From assembly GCA_963971575.1 (NCBI GenBank), contig OZ020623.1:11906980-11970979 (forward strand): a stretch of DNA of 64,000 nt, given 5' to 3'. The position numbers and the translations under genes are program-made. The DNA comes from Liopterus haemorrhoidalis. Lineage: Eukaryota > Arthropoda > Insecta > Coleoptera > Dytiscidae. Each line of letters opens with the position of its first letter. Positions within the stretch are counted from its first letter, which is position 1. Under the pieces are notes generated by a model. It worked only from the letters and a program-made list of their open reading frames with translations, was not told the DNA's origin and made no database searches. This document shows, in pieces, positions 43,931-55,040 of this stretch.

Positions 43931-44308
43931 TTTTTTTCGTTTCTGTTTTTAGTGTTATTTTCAAAGTTTCTTTAAATGATCTTTTTACCTTACTTTTACA
44001 GCGTCTAGGTTTCACGTAAAACAAAATTAACTCATGAACGGTATTTAGTAGGTAATAAGACAAAGTTTACGGGGAAATTTAACAATATATTTGGTTACTT
44101 TTATGGGTTCAACTAAGTTATTGATGCTGTAAAAACCTAGAAGATGTCTACGAAGATGTTAAAAAAATATATTGTAGTCAGTGATTAGAACTATATAGTG
44201 TCCCAAATGTTTAAGCTGAAATAAAATGGATTTTTATTTTCTTAAGTTGTCTGGAGTTCACTTTTTAACAATTGAAAGAGGCTTTTGTTAAATCCAAGAA
44301 ACAAATTA
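43931..44308. other. Unassigned spacer
   Basis: No gene is recognised. Confidence 0.35.
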
Positions 44309-45302
44309 CCAGGTCTACAAGTATGAAATGCGGATTTTCTTTTTTTTAAATAAAACACTTTATCCTCAAAGGAACAGTAAAAGTTTATTTATTCAAAGTA
44401 TGCTCCATTCGAAGTTATACATTTTTCCCATCTTTCAGGCAATTTGTGAATACCTCGCCAGTAGAATTCTTCCCCTTTCCCCGCAAAACATTCATCTAGC
44501 CATTCTTTCACATTTTCATATGAACAAAAGTGCTGCTCGGCAAGTGCGTGACCCATCGATGCGAACAAGTGGTAATCTGAAGGGGCCAAGTCTGGTGAGT
44601 AAGCGGCATGGGGTAGCACTTTCCACTTGAGTGCCTCCAATATGTTGCAAACTGCTTTTGCCATATGTGATGGAGAGTTTTCGTGAAGAAAGGTTACCTT
44701 GTGCTGTCTTCTTTCGTATTCTGGTCGTTTTATGAGCAGCGTATGGTTCAATTCGATTAGTTGTTGTTGGTAGCGTTGGGTATTGACTGTTTCACCAGGT
44801 TTTAACAATTCATAATAGACCACACCCTTTTGGTGCCACCAAGTATAGAGCATTGTCTTTTTGCCAAAGCGATTCGGTCTTGCTGTTGATGTGGATGGTG
44901 AGCCTGGGTTCACCCATGATTTTTTGCGTTTGGGATTTTCAAAATAAATCCATTTTTCATCGCCAGTATAAGATGCAAAAAAGACTTTCTTTTGTATCGT
45001 GCAAGCAAAATTTCACAAGTGTTTTTGCGTTTTTCCATTTGCCTCTCATTCAATGCATGTGGAACCCATCTGCCAACTTTCTGGATCTTACCCATCTCTC
45101 GTAGGCGATTGGAAACAGCTTGTTGACTAACGCCTAACTGCTCTGCTAGTTGTTTTTGTGATTGACTATCGTCTTCCTGTAGCAATGTTTCCAATTTTGT
45201 ATCTTCATATTTTTTTGGAGGTTTTCCATGTTCTTTGTCTGTAAGATCAAAGTCACCACTTTTGAAACGCCGAAACCATCGTTCACACGTGTCTTGCGAT
45301 GG
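44309..45302 (-). mobile_element. DD34D mariner, 5'-truncated copy
   Basis: The 3' inverted repeat CCAGGTCTACAAGTATGAAA starts at 44309 after TA 44307-44308. The 5' end is lost: homology with the copy at 57561-58846 stops near 45302 at TAGGTAGCAGATTAGCAGG repeats. Identity to the other copy is high through the shared part. Confidence 0.88.
44389..45302 (-). pseudogene. DD34D mariner transposase, catalytic Asp lost
   Basis: Minus strand: RWFRRFKSGDFDLTDKE, LAEQLGVSQQAVSNRLREMG, GRWVPHALNERQ, KNTCEILLARYKRK, then a frameshift caused by a 4-bp deletion (CATCTTAT|ACTGG against CATCTTATCATTACTGG in the other copy), then the open frame NPGSPSTSTARPNRFGKK to SNGAYFE. Where the other copy has LHDNASSH this one has LHENSPSH, so the second catalytic aspartate is replaced by glutamate. 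The third (APSDYHLF) is kept. Truncation, frameshift and active-site loss together make it inert. Confidence 0.88.
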
Positions 45303-46940
45303 ATAATATTTGATAGGTAGCAGATTAGCAGGTAGATAGGTTAGCAGGTTACACGGCGCTGCTCGGGGAGTTGAAGATAAAATTTATTAAACACAACCAG
45401 TGGCACAGCCAAGGGTGGGGGAGACGGGCCTGCCCCCCCCCAGGACCAGCAGATTGCAAGGCGCTGCTCGGAGAGTTGAAGATAAAATTTGTTAATCACA
45501 ACAGTAGTTAATTTTTAAATTACTTTATTGTAAACAATATTGGCATTTTTAATTATTTTTTTTTTCGTATAAATAAACATTTTTTAAGATTGCCTACTCT
45601 TGATAGGGGCCGTTATTGTTCAAGTGAAAATACATCATTTTCCAAATATGCTCCAACGAATTATATGAAGGGGAGCGTTGATCCTTTTTCCCCCTGACAC
45701 ATAGACTAAAACATTCGCCCAGTCAAATGATAAAACTGTTTTAAACAACTAATTACTCGAGTCAGATAAGATAAAGTGGAAATCTGACTTCGGTATAACC
45801 TTCACACGAGTCTGTTCGTTCGGTACAAATTATGGCCAAGCGGATGATTTAGAGAACTGAACATAAGTAAGAAAAATATTGAGACTTCAAAAATATATCC
45901 CGCGAAAAATATAAATAAATATTATAGAAGAAAAAATCAAGTGAAAGTTTTTGATACATGGATTAACAATTACATTTTTTTATCAACAAATAATGGAATT
46001 ATTATTTGATATAAACATCAATATCCAACAGCAGGGGTGTCGAACTGATTTGGTCGCAGTCTATTTTACATACAAAATGATAAGCAGTGATGGAACTTTA
46101 AATATCCCGAAGGGTTTCTTGACATTTTTTATAAACAGAAAAGGAGAAGAGAGTATATTTTACATTTTTAAATATATTTTTCCCCTAAATAAGCTCAAGT
46201 GATTTTGATTACTGCTTTAGGGGTAAAAAAAAAATAAGGTTGACGGACGTATGTGGCTCGCGTGCCCTCGAAACATGATTCGGCGCTCCCCAAGACAAAA
46301 TCCTGGCTGCGCCACTGGTTAATACTATTATTTCGTTTTCGTTCTGTTCTCAGTTTTTAGCTTATTTTATTCGTGAAGATTATCTTTGAATTGTTCATAC
46401 AGAGTAATAATTTGTAATTACTGTATTGCAATAATATATTACCGCAATTTTAATGTGTATTCGAAGCAATCATTTCCAGTGACAAAGCAAGATAAAACAA
46501 CTGAACAGTTACAATATGAACTTCGATAACTCAATTATCAATTTGTAATTAATTATCCTTTGTCAACCATTTCCCATCTGTTTCAACATATATTTATACT
46601 AATAAAAACACAATCAATCAAATACTATGTCTCTCTGTTGGTAATTTCTCGAAATATTGATGATGTTTGATACTCCATTTTACGATTAGCAGGTGTCAAA
46701 AAATTTTCCGTTTCATAATTACTTAAATTAAAAGATTATTAAAGCATAGAGTACAAAATAATGATTTATTTTTGTAAAGATGTATCTTAAAATTTGGATT
46801 TATGGTGGAGTATACCCAAAATTTTCTGGATCGACCAAATCAGCAACGATGAAGTCATCCAGAACATGATTTTTCAACATGAGATCATGCAGATTTGGCA
46901 CTGTCATTGATTAAAGATTCATTTTTATTGATTAATTAAT
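45303..46940. repeat. hAT remnants and a ~46-bp direct repeat
   Basis: CGGCGCTGCTCGGGGAGTTG plus AAGATAAAATTTATTAA occurs at 45353-45396 and again, slightly changed, at 45459-45496. Between them is a hAT-like left end CAGTGGCACAGCCAAGGGTG with a C-run; a matching end (TCCTGGCTGCGCCACTG) is at 46300-46317, so 45404-46317 may be a ~0.9-kb hAT. Target copies do not match. A second hAT start (CAGGGGTGTCGAACTGATTT) lies at 46031, with a GTGGCTCGCG motif near 46251. Confidence 0.55.
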
Positions 46941-46944
46941 AGCA

Positions 46945-47020
46945 ATCGCAGTGATATGAAAAATGAATGTGAAGTGTGAATTTTCACAAATTTCAGGGTT
47001 TTGCAGGTATTTAATAAGGG
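46945..47020 (-). repeat. Tail fragment of the D body
   Basis: GTGAAGTGTGAATTTTCACA, AATTTCAGGGTTTTGCAGGT match the end of the D body only. Confidence 0.65.
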
Positions 47021-47126
47021 TAAGAAGCCAAAACAATGCTGGGTGTCTAGGAATATTTGTTCTATAATCACATCAAAATCAATAGCTTTTTCATAATCAT
47101 TTTTATACCTGCTCTGAGTACTAAAG

Positions 47127-47437
47127 CCTATAGTGCGTTCAAAGGTGAGTTTGCAGTACAGGGCATATGGAGTAGTTCTTTTTCATACTCTCTAATGGGT
47201 TTACACAATGACACTATCCTTTTCTTGCTTGTCGACGTTGCCAGCTCTAAAACGCGCTGATCTGTGAAGACGCAGTATTCTACAAATGGCCATTTGTTTT
47301 TGTTGAGTGTTATTTTGAGTTTTATAAGAGTTGATTTTTGTAAATCATACGAGTTTTTCATATTATTATAATGGGGCAACACCCCTCCCATTTTCCATAA
47401 GAGCTATACTGCAAACTCACCTTCGACGCACTATAGA
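47127..47437. mobile_element. ~310-bp miniature element with 30-bp inverted repeats
   Basis: CTATAGTGCGTTCAAAGGTG then AGTTTGCAGTA on the left; TACTGCAAACTCACCTTCGA then CGCACTATAG on the right. The arms differ at one or two positions. No convincing longer target duplication; TA is possible. Confidence 0.8.
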
Positions 47438-47439
47438 AC

Positions 47440-47875
47440 AAAATGCACAGGGTGCTACGCCGTCAGCACGGCGTCATTTGCGACGGCGTTAAATTTGCGC
47501 CTGCATACAATGCAATAATTTTTAACGCCGTCAAAGTGACAAGTGACAACCTATATCTGTGTTTATACGTGCACTTTCTTTTATTAAAATTATAATGGAT
47601 AATGAAGACTTGTGTGTGATGTTATTTATGTTTTATGCAAGTTACTTATACATACAAACACTTTACCATTCAGTAAAAACTGAGGTTAGGTGTTCAACGG
47701 TGTCAAAAGTAGAAAGTTGACGAACATTCAATATCAACGGCGTAGAACGCCGTTCAGACGTTGCTCATTCTGTGCACTTGCGTACGACAGCTTGATTTTA
47801 ACTTTGCACTGACAGATAGCGCCGTCCAAACGCCGTCAACCGTAGAACTCGTAGCATTCTGTTCCGCACTTAAGA
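47440..47875. mobile_element. CpG-rich miniature element with ACGCCGT/ACGGCGT repeats
   Basis: Ends GAACAAAATGC and the complement of GCATTCTGTTC. The interior has about ten copies of ACGGCGT/ACGCCGT or close variants, mostly in the outer 60-100 bases at each side. CpG density is far above the surroundings. There is no ORF. Confidence 0.65.
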
Positions 47876-48621
47876 CTTTCCTTTTAATTTCCCAAAACAA
47901 AATTTAAATAATTTGCGATAATTTAGTAACAATAAAATTAAAATTAACCTTTTACTGCATGAATTTTTATTTTTGACTGAAATAATTCATGAGCATTAGG
48001 AATTGGTTCTCATTGATAGAAAACTTAATTAAAAAAATATATTTAAAATATTAATTATTATTTTTATGAAAAAATAATAATTAAAATAATAATTTAGGGT
48101 TTGTGCCATAAATGGAACATTATGATTCTACATTATGTTACAAAAGAAAATGATTCCGTATTATTTGGTCGTCAATTGCTAGGTGTTCTTCATTAGGGAT
48201 TAAAAGCAGTCGCTCTCGAATTTTTGAAAGAAAATGTCGTATCTTCTAGTTGTCCTTTCTCAATAAATTCAGAGTTATCGTTGAAGTGCCGCTTGATATC
48301 CTCAAATCTAATGCAGCCCACTGCAGGATCCATTGCTGTGTATCTGGCATATATGAACATTCATGAAGTAACGTTTTGATTCAGTTTTAAAAGTAAAATA
48401 AAAAATAAAAATCGGAATGTGCCATATATGGCACACTATGCGGTAAAGGGCTAAGAGATCCCAGCGTTTTTTTTTTTTTTTTTCTGAATTTGCTTCGTAT
48501 TGATGTCTTCATTAAATTAATATGAAATATATTAAAAAATGGCTTAATTTTTTTCAATTTCAGAACCGTATTTCTCACTGTTAACAACGTGTTATTGATT
48601 TATAAGTATTTTACTACTATA
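47876..48621. other. AT-rich spacer
   Basis: GTGCCATAAATGGAACA at 48105 and ATGTGCCATATATGGCACAC at 48417 are inverted relatives and may be miniature-element ends (about 48095-48440). I cannot define exact ends. Confidence 0.4.
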
Positions 48622-48915
48622 AGCTGTTCACTTTTGTAAGAACAAACTAAGAGGGAATTTTGTTTTCAATAGTTTGCACCTTTGAAGCCGTATGTCATAT
48701 TGGTATTAAAAAATGTCACTTTTTTAAAATGTCGATCGATTTGACATATGTCATAATGAAAAATTATATCTTAATTATAATGATCATAACCTTATCAACC
48801 TAAAGTCGGTTTTACAGCGTAAGTAATATTTTTAATTGACATTTAAAGTCAGTAACACACCATAAGAGTAACCAAAACAACCAGATCTAGTGTGTACTTA
48901 CAAAAGTGAACAGCT
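48622..48915. mobile_element. 294-bp miniature element H, intact copy
   Basis: Inverted ends AGCTGTTCACTTTTGTAAG at both sides, with TA at 48620-48621 and 48916-48917. Pieces of the same element lie at 19542-19570 and 20398-20572. TA duplication suggests a Tc1/mariner-driven element. Confidence 0.85.
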
Positions 48916-49134
48916 TATATCTGATTTATTTCTCTTTGATACCTGAAAACAAAAAACTCAAGTAATTCAAACAATAGGTGACAGTTCAATCTACAAGTAT
49001 GAACTCGGTTCCCAACTGCTATTTTTTATTTATATATTTTTATTTTAAAAAAAAACACACTTCTTTAGCCATAAATATAAAAAATCCATAACGTCGGTAG
49101 CCATAATTTAGCCATGAATTATTATTATTATTTT

Positions 49135-49280
49135 TTTTTATTTTAATAGCCTTTGTTGCTGTGGCAATTATCCAGGACAATTTTAATTTGTGACAAATTC
49201 CATGCCTGAACGGGATTCAAACCCGAGACCTTCGCAACGCAGAGCACATGTGTTACCACCACGCTACTCCGGTCGGCTAA
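49135..49280 (-). mobile_element. tRNA-headed SINE, copy 2
   Basis: Minus strand: CCGGAGTAGCGTGGTGGTAA, TCTCGGGTTTGAATCCCG, TTCAGGCATGGAATTTGTCA, then GCCACAGCAACAAAGGCTAT and an A-rich tail. It matches 3795-3980. Confidence 0.75.
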
Positions 49281-49319
49281 AAAAAATAATTAATTTTGTC
49301 ACAAAATCTGCAATATTTT

Positions 49320-49620
49320 CCAAAAACGAAATTTGATCAAAAATTCCTCTCGTATGTTTCCGGTTTAGATCAATATACATTACTTAGAATTTTTTCGGAT
49401 TTTTAGTTTTAGTAATTCCTTAAATTATATTTTTTTATTTGGAATTTAACCCTTTAATACGTTATAGGGTTAAAGATAGTGAAGTAAATTTTGGAAAAAA
49501 ATCGTATTAAAATTTAAAAAAAAACTACTTTGTGTTCCTTAATCTACCTCTTAAGATCTTTTTTTTGATACGACACAGTAAATATTATTATTTTCAATGA
49601 CACAAAAAATCGACATATTT
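49320..49620 (+). repeat. Lone core unit of repeat B
   Basis: Plus strand (complement of the 13643-15165 unit): TTTGATCAAAAATTCCTCTC, GATCAATATACATTACTTAG, GTTCCTTAATCTACCTCTTA. Confidence 0.65.
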
Positions 49621-49689
49621 CGAGGTCAGGATTACGACATCTAAACATTGCGACGCTCAGCTGTCTGATTATAAAACCATTTGTCAGCG

Positions 49690-50370
49690 TCTGACGTATG
49701 TGGCCTGATTACGAAATGCATACGCCGCATTTTCGTAATGAGGAAATATTTATCATGACGAATGAATATTGGAACTGGGTTAACCTTCGGTTACAAGAAG
49801 ATGGATGTCACAGAATATTGAGGCAGAGGAACGTAGCCAACTCCTCTACACATATTATTCCACACGGTGACGACCAAGACACCGACGCCAGATACTTGTA
49901 CCGCTGGTGAGCCAAGCAAGTAGTCACCATGTGAGTGGGAGAAGACTTCTCCAGGCTCCTCGACTCCCTGATGGGTAGCTCCCGCCACGGAAATAGGTCC
50001 AAGCTGATCCTGGCCTACACGGGGTGGACTGAAGCGCCGTCTTGTTGGACGTCGAGGAGCCAGGATAAGTGTTGGAGGCGTCGCGCTGCGTCGTCTACCA
50101 GGAACTAGGACTAGTCATAAGGAATAGAATAAGGAAGATATGGTAATCCAGCATGTCCGCACCTAGAAGATCTACGAGTTGTTCAGAACATCACGTATTC
50201 ACGCTACCCAACAACAAGTAACGGCCATCGAAAGTATTATGTGGCCGAGTAGGACATTTTGGGAATGTAGGTACTATATAATCTGACGCCACCTAGATAT
50301 ACTACACCATGAGTCGTGCCATCATTACGTATTTGTGTGGGTAGTTGTGTATAGTTGACCAGCAATGTTT
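49690..50370. other. GC-richer segment, unassigned
   Basis: Positions about 49780-50120 are close to half G+C against roughly one third for the window. No frame on either strand gives a domain I know. The stretch TATGTGGCCGAGTAGGACAT to GTGGGTAGTTGTGTATAGTT (50230-50355) looks like part of a retroelement long terminal repeat, but no partner is seen. Confidence 0.35.
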
Positions 50371-51010
50371 GGCCGGGAACATACAGAAAACTGAGAAATC
50401 AGCGCTGACAATCGGTACCGAAAACAAGCGTACTGGGTTACTGGTTGAGCACACGCTAAACGCTGATATTGCATGTGACACTGACAGATGACATAACCTA
50501 TATATATATATTGAAGTTTTTATTTATTTTTTCATATTTATCGTACATTTTTTAATTATATTGGCCTATCATAGAACGACCGCTAGTTTTGAAAGTGTAT
50601 AGCTACTCTTTCGTATATTGGTACAATTATATGTTGAAATAAGTGAAAATGGCGAGTTCTGATTCATCTTTGGATGAGTTGTTTCTAACAGAATCACTAT
50701 TTTTATAAATGGAGCCAAAAAGAAAAAGTATACATGCAATAAACCAAGAGAGACGTAAATATGGGGAATACCACCACCTTTTTCTTCAATTAAAAGAAGA
50801 TGATTCAAAATTTTTAAAATATTTTTTCTTCGGCGCTGACAACAAGCTCCTTAAATTGTTTAAACGTTTCGGTAAGCGGGTAGCCGACGCCGACCGGCGC
50901 CGACCAGTACACAGCGTGTACGGTTATATTTAAAAACATGGACAGATACTGCGGCAGATCAGCGCTTGTTGCCAGTAAAGCCGGTGCCGGCTGTCTGTAT
51001 GTTCGCGGCC
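50371..51010 (+). mobile_element. 640-bp PIF/Harbinger-derived element next to a dipeptidase exon
   Basis: Ends GGCCGGGAACATACAGAAAA and the complement of CTGTATGTTCGCGGCC; flanking triplets are TTT and TTA, close to the TWA rule of this superfamily. It carries a transposase N-terminus (50648-50830). Its right end is 28 bp from the splice junction of the dipeptidase exon at 51039. Confidence 0.8.
50649..50830 (+). pseudogene. PIF/Harbinger transposase N-terminus remnant
   Basis: MASSDSSLDELFLTESLFL, a stop, then MEPKRKSIHAINQERRK and GEYHHLFLQLKEDDSKFLKY. The I-N-Q-x-R-R-x-x-G-E-Y-H-H-L...D..KF..YF pattern is the start of Harbinger transposases. The catalytic domain is absent. Confidence 0.7.
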
Positions 51011-51038
51011 TTATACTCATAATACTTATTTGTTACAG

Positions 51039-54000
51039 TTCTGGGCAGCGTATGTTCCTTGCGATGCCCAACACAGAGATGCAGTTCAACTTACACTAGA
51101 ACAAATTGATGTCATTCGAAGATTCACAGAGCAATACCAACCGAGTTTGACATTATGCACTTCTTCAGAAGGTAACCAACTTCACATAATTCTATAAAAT
51201 AAAAATATTTTTATTTAAGAAAAGAAATGATGTAGAGTCTATTATATATGACAAAAAAACATTCTCTCATTGTTATTTAAATTGTTTTGTAGTATATAAT
51301 TGCTTTCTGTAAATTAATTGTAAAACATATTAAAAATGTAATCAGGTTTTTTTATAAATTAACATGTGTTTTTGAAAATAAAATTAAAGAAAAATGTTTT
51401 AAATACGTTACAGATATTAAACAAGCCCATGAAAAGCACCAGATGTGTTCTTTAATTGGTGTTGAAGGAGGACATTCTTTAGCCAGCAGTTTAGCAGTAT
51501 TGAGGACATTGTATCAAGTTGGTGTTAGATATTTAACGCTAACTTCAACATGCAATACTCCTTGGTAAGTTAATAGCAGTAAACACTGATTTAGTTTGAG
51601 CAAGTGGAGAGGCAAGTCAAGTGAATAAGTTACTTGCTTGTGTTTTTCGTAAGCAAGTAACAAGCAGTGTGGCAACACTTGCTGATTAAGGGATGCAGTG
51701 TAAGAAGCATAATTTCTTACATACGAGGGGCGGTTGAATAGTAATCGGCCTAGGTAAGAAAACATAACTTTTTCGGCAAAACTCAATTTATTTCTCAACA
51801 TAGTCTCCTTTTAGAACTATACACTTCGTCCAACGATTCTCCAATGTTTCGATGCCCTCCGAATAATACGATTTCTAACTAACTAACCTAACCTCAAAAT
51901 AGGCCTCTGTTTCAGCGATAACCTCCTCATTCGACCCAAATCTCTTACCGCCAAGCCATTTCTACAAGTTTGGAAATAAATAATAGTGGCAGGGGGCAAA
52001 TCTAGCGGTTATGTTGAATGAGAAACCAATTCGTAGTGCAATTCATGGAGTTTTGCCATTGCGCACTTGTGGATCGGTGCTTTGTTCTGGTGGAGCAGCA
52101 ATCTTTTTTCGCCAAATGCGGCCGATTGCGCTTCAAATCGTTGTCGAATTGGTTCCACAGCTCTGCATAATATTCGCCCGTGATCGTTTTACCCTTTTCT
52201 AGGATACCGTGCGCATCCCAAAAAACTGTGGACATGACTTTGTTGGCCGACAGACCCACCTTGGCCTTCTTCGGCTTCGATTCGCCAGAAGCAGTCCCCT
52301 TTCTCGACTGTTCCTTGGTCTCTGGTGTGTTGTGATGATCCATGTTTCGTTCACGGTTATGGAACGGCGTAAAAAGTCTTTCTTATCGCGGTTGTACATC
52401 GCCAAACATTTCTTCGAAAAGGTCAGACGATCGCGTTTTTTGTAGAGCAAATGCGGTACCTATCTGACAAAGAGCATCCTCATTCCCAAACATTCATGCA
52501 AAATGTTGAGCACCCGTTTGGTTGAAATTCCCATAGCCTCAGCTATCTCGCGCTTAGTCACTCGTCGATCGTCAATTATCATTCCATGAATTTTATCGAA
52601 CATTTCTGGCGTGGTGACCTCTTTTGTATATCCTGGGCACGCATCATCAAAAATGCTCTTACGACCGCGTTTAAATTCAGATGTCCAATATTTAATTGTT
52701 GACATCAAAGGTGCAGAGTCCCCATATATATATTCTTTATTTCCCTAAGCCTTGCGGCGTTCAGGGTGCTAACATTTACAAAAAAATAAAAATAAAATAA
52801 AATATAAAACAATCAATCCAAAAATACATAACAATAACATCCAATACAATTTACATTTTACAATATTTTTTTTTCTCTTTTCTTTCGTCTTATATTTCCC
52901 CTTCCTGTTATCCTTCGCCAATCTCCATCCTTCTTGCCTCTAATTCTCTCGCCCACCTCTCCCCCCTTCCATCTTCGTGCAACAGGTCTAATGTGCTCCC
53001 CGACCATACTGTCATCTCTCTACACCTCTTCGCGAGGTGCTCTATATCTTCCTCCTCCTCCCCGCACATCCTGCACATCTTATCCTCCTGTCTCCTCCAA
53101 TATCTATTTCCTCTCTCTTTATTCCCGCACCTTATTCTCGCAATCCTCCTAACTCTCCCTCCTGACCTTCCTCTTTCTCCCCTCAAGTAGCTTGGTACCC
53201 CTATAGCTCTGACCTCCTTATATCTCCCTGCGCTCCTTGAATTGTCTATTCTGACTGTCCTTTCTTGCTCCTCTACTTCCTTATCCCTCCTCCACAACTC
53301 CTCAATCACGCTTATCCCGTCTTTTCTTCTCCTTTCCACCTCTGTCGCATCCACTCCGCATCTCCAGTAATACTCTTTTCTCATCTGCCCCCATGCGTAC
53401 CATCTCCTTTCTGTTCCTCTCTGGCTCTTTCTTCCCAGCATTACCTCATTATTTTTTTGTCTATTTCTATTCTAACTTTCTCTTCGTACTTAACCGCCCT
53501 CCTTCCTGTACCCACTTTCATCTTATCCCTTTTCAGTTCCTCTCGTACAATGTACCCTGGGTCGTTCTATCTACCCCTAAGATCCACCTTAAATACCTCT
53601 CCTGTACTCGTTCTACCTTCTCCCATTCCTTCCATCCCCAAATTTCCACCCCATATAGCAGGATGTTTTTCACCACGGCGTCAAACAACCTCAATCTCCA
53701 TCTAATATCGTCGCTAAACTTCCTCTCTCCTATACTTCACAGCTTCCCCATGACTATCCTTGCCTTCTTTAATCTTTCCCTTATGTGTAGTTCAGCCCCA
53801 TTGTTCCTCGTTAGTATATAACCTAGGTATTTTATACTCTTCATCTCGAGAGTCCCCATAAACATCGTTCAATTCGGTGTCGATTTCATCGTTCGTTTTC
53901 TTTTTCAAAAACAATTATCTAATCACTGCACGATATTCGATTTTATTAATTTTTGTAAAAATGTAAAAGTTGTTCGCTTTCAATAACTGCCAAACACAAA

Positions 54001-54421
54001 CTAAATGACGCAGCTGGTGGGAAAATTTTACAGTAGACATTTGAAGGTTAGATTTACGTGAAATAACATTGATTTGATACTGGTGGCGCCATCTAAGCTT
54101 AGCAAGATTACTTTTCAACCGCCCCTCGTATGTGCTTATTGTAAAAAGGTGCCACAAGCCACATTTTTATAAAATAGGATATCTCAGTTTTGACATTGTA
54201 CAATAATGTAACAAACCACACAAAGTAGTTTGCCCTCCCTCTATTGGATGCTCCAGGGTATTAAAAATTGTCTTATTACATTTAAATATTTGTTTACTAG
54301 CAATAAACGAGCAACCATAAAGTTATCGTAGCTAATTTTGGTTTGTTTCAGGGCCGATTGTTCCCACGCAGACATGCCTGGAAAAAAAGCAGAACATGGT
54401 GGCCTTACCAAATTCGGAAAG
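51039..54421 (+). CDS. Membrane (renal-type) dipeptidase, three internal exons
   Basis: Exons 51039-51171, 51414-51564 and 54352-54421, each with AG before and GT after, join in phase (G|AT, TG|G) to give [20 protein letters not shown]..., [39 protein letters not shown] and GGLTKFGK. This is the peptidase M19 core: zinc enzymes that hydrolyse dipeptides and leukotriene D4, usually GPI-anchored at the cell surface. The Glu of GVEGGH is the bridging zinc ligand in human DPEP1; S-C-N-T-P-W-A-D is likewise conserved. The upstream exon with the H-x-D zinc pair and the downstream exons are not in view, so the ends are open. Introns are 242 and 2787 bp. The second contains a mariner with a LINE inside it. 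All sites look functional, so the gene is probably active. Confidence 0.93.
51985..53950 (-). pseudogene. Mariner transposase, many frameshifts
   Basis: Minus-strand pieces in order: [22 protein letters not shown], (LINE insertion), [111 protein letters not shown] and RPHLAKK. This is a classical DD34D mariner. The second catalytic aspartate box (normally HHDNAPAH) has become LHQNKAPIH, and several frameshifts are present. Inactive. Confidence 0.85.
52727..53848 (-). mobile_element. 5'-truncated LINE inside the mariner
   Basis: A 12-bp target duplication AGAGTCCCCATA lies at 52715-52726 and 53849-53860. Minus strand: [70 protein letters not shown], and later the open frame 53441-52908 with [55 protein letters not shown] and [18 protein letters not shown]. 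It therefore has the RT thumb and the C-terminal zinc-knuckle (C-x2-C-x7-H-x4-C) of a Jockey-group LINE common in insects. The 3' end is an AT-rich tail near 52727. The richer GC here makes long spurious plus-strand frames. Confidence 0.88.
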
Positions 54422-54519
54422 GTAAGATATTATGCTGTGTAATACTATGCAAGCTCAAATACTTATCTTTAATAACAGCTTGTTGTAAAAATTCATTGTA
54501 TACAATGCCACGATAATCG

Positions 54520-54950
54520 AAAAAAATTGATGTGAAGTGTGAATTTTCACACATTTCAGGGTTTTGCAGGTATTTAGTAACTGAATGATGATTATTTGGG
54601 ATGCCAAAACAAATTTTATGTCAAAATATTTTTTTATGAATTTTAATTCGAATGCCTAATATCATTATTTAAGTTTCTAAATGTGCAGTATTTTTTTTAC
54701 ATAGCAAGGTTCATTAACATTTTGGAAATTGCGCCTATGGCTTCTATTGGTTGCTTAAATCATTAGCCCCGCCCTCTGATTTCGTATACATCAAACATAG
54801 CATTAAATTATAATTTCAACACTTCTCACTGGTTATTAAATTTACGCTTTTAAAAATTAAATGCAACATTTACCAAAATATAACTAGAATTTTGACAAAA
54901 TAATTTAGACAAAAACAAAAATTGCAAAAACATAACAAAAAATTTTAAAC
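54520..54950 (-). repeat. Composite repeat: D body, copy gamma
   Basis: Plus strand starts GATGTGAAGTGTGAATTTTC and ends AATTTTGACAAAATAATTTA. Same body as 26300-26737 and, inverted, 43504-43930. It lies in the dipeptidase gene, downstream of the last visible exon. Confidence 0.8.
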
Positions 54951-55040
54951 CGACAGGATTCGAACTCTAGTTCGCAAGTTACCTGTTTAGCAAATTAGGA
55001 TACCAATGACTAAACGCACATCGCTATGAGCACTGGCTTA
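54951..55040 (-). repeat. tRNA-like module, copy gamma
   Basis: Minus strand: GCGTTTAGTCATTGGTATCC, TAATTTGCTAAACAGGTAAC, TTGCGAACTAGAGTTCGAAT, CCTGTCGG. Box B is clear; box A is weak. The anticodon and variable regions are unlike the alpha and beta modules, although the flanking body is the same. Confidence 0.55.

Larger units (their letters stand above)
51724..54128 (-). mobile_element. Mariner in a dipeptidase intron, interrupted by a LINE
   Basis: Ends CGAGGGGCGGTTGAATAGTA and the complement of TACTTTTCAACCGCCCCTCG, with TA at 51722-51723 and 54129-54130. Total 2405 bp; without the LINE and one target copy it is 1271 bp, the normal mariner length. It lies antisense to the host gene. Confidence 0.92.

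Noticed and set aside
50500..50520. Promoter-like ATATATATAT upstream of the Harbinger frame
   Set aside because: Simple AT repeat in AT-rich DNA; no supporting signal.
52934..53821. Several long plus-strand frames of 65-146 codons
   Set aside because: They lie antisense to the GC-richer LINE, whose minus-strand reading has clear RT thumb and zinc-knuckle motifs.
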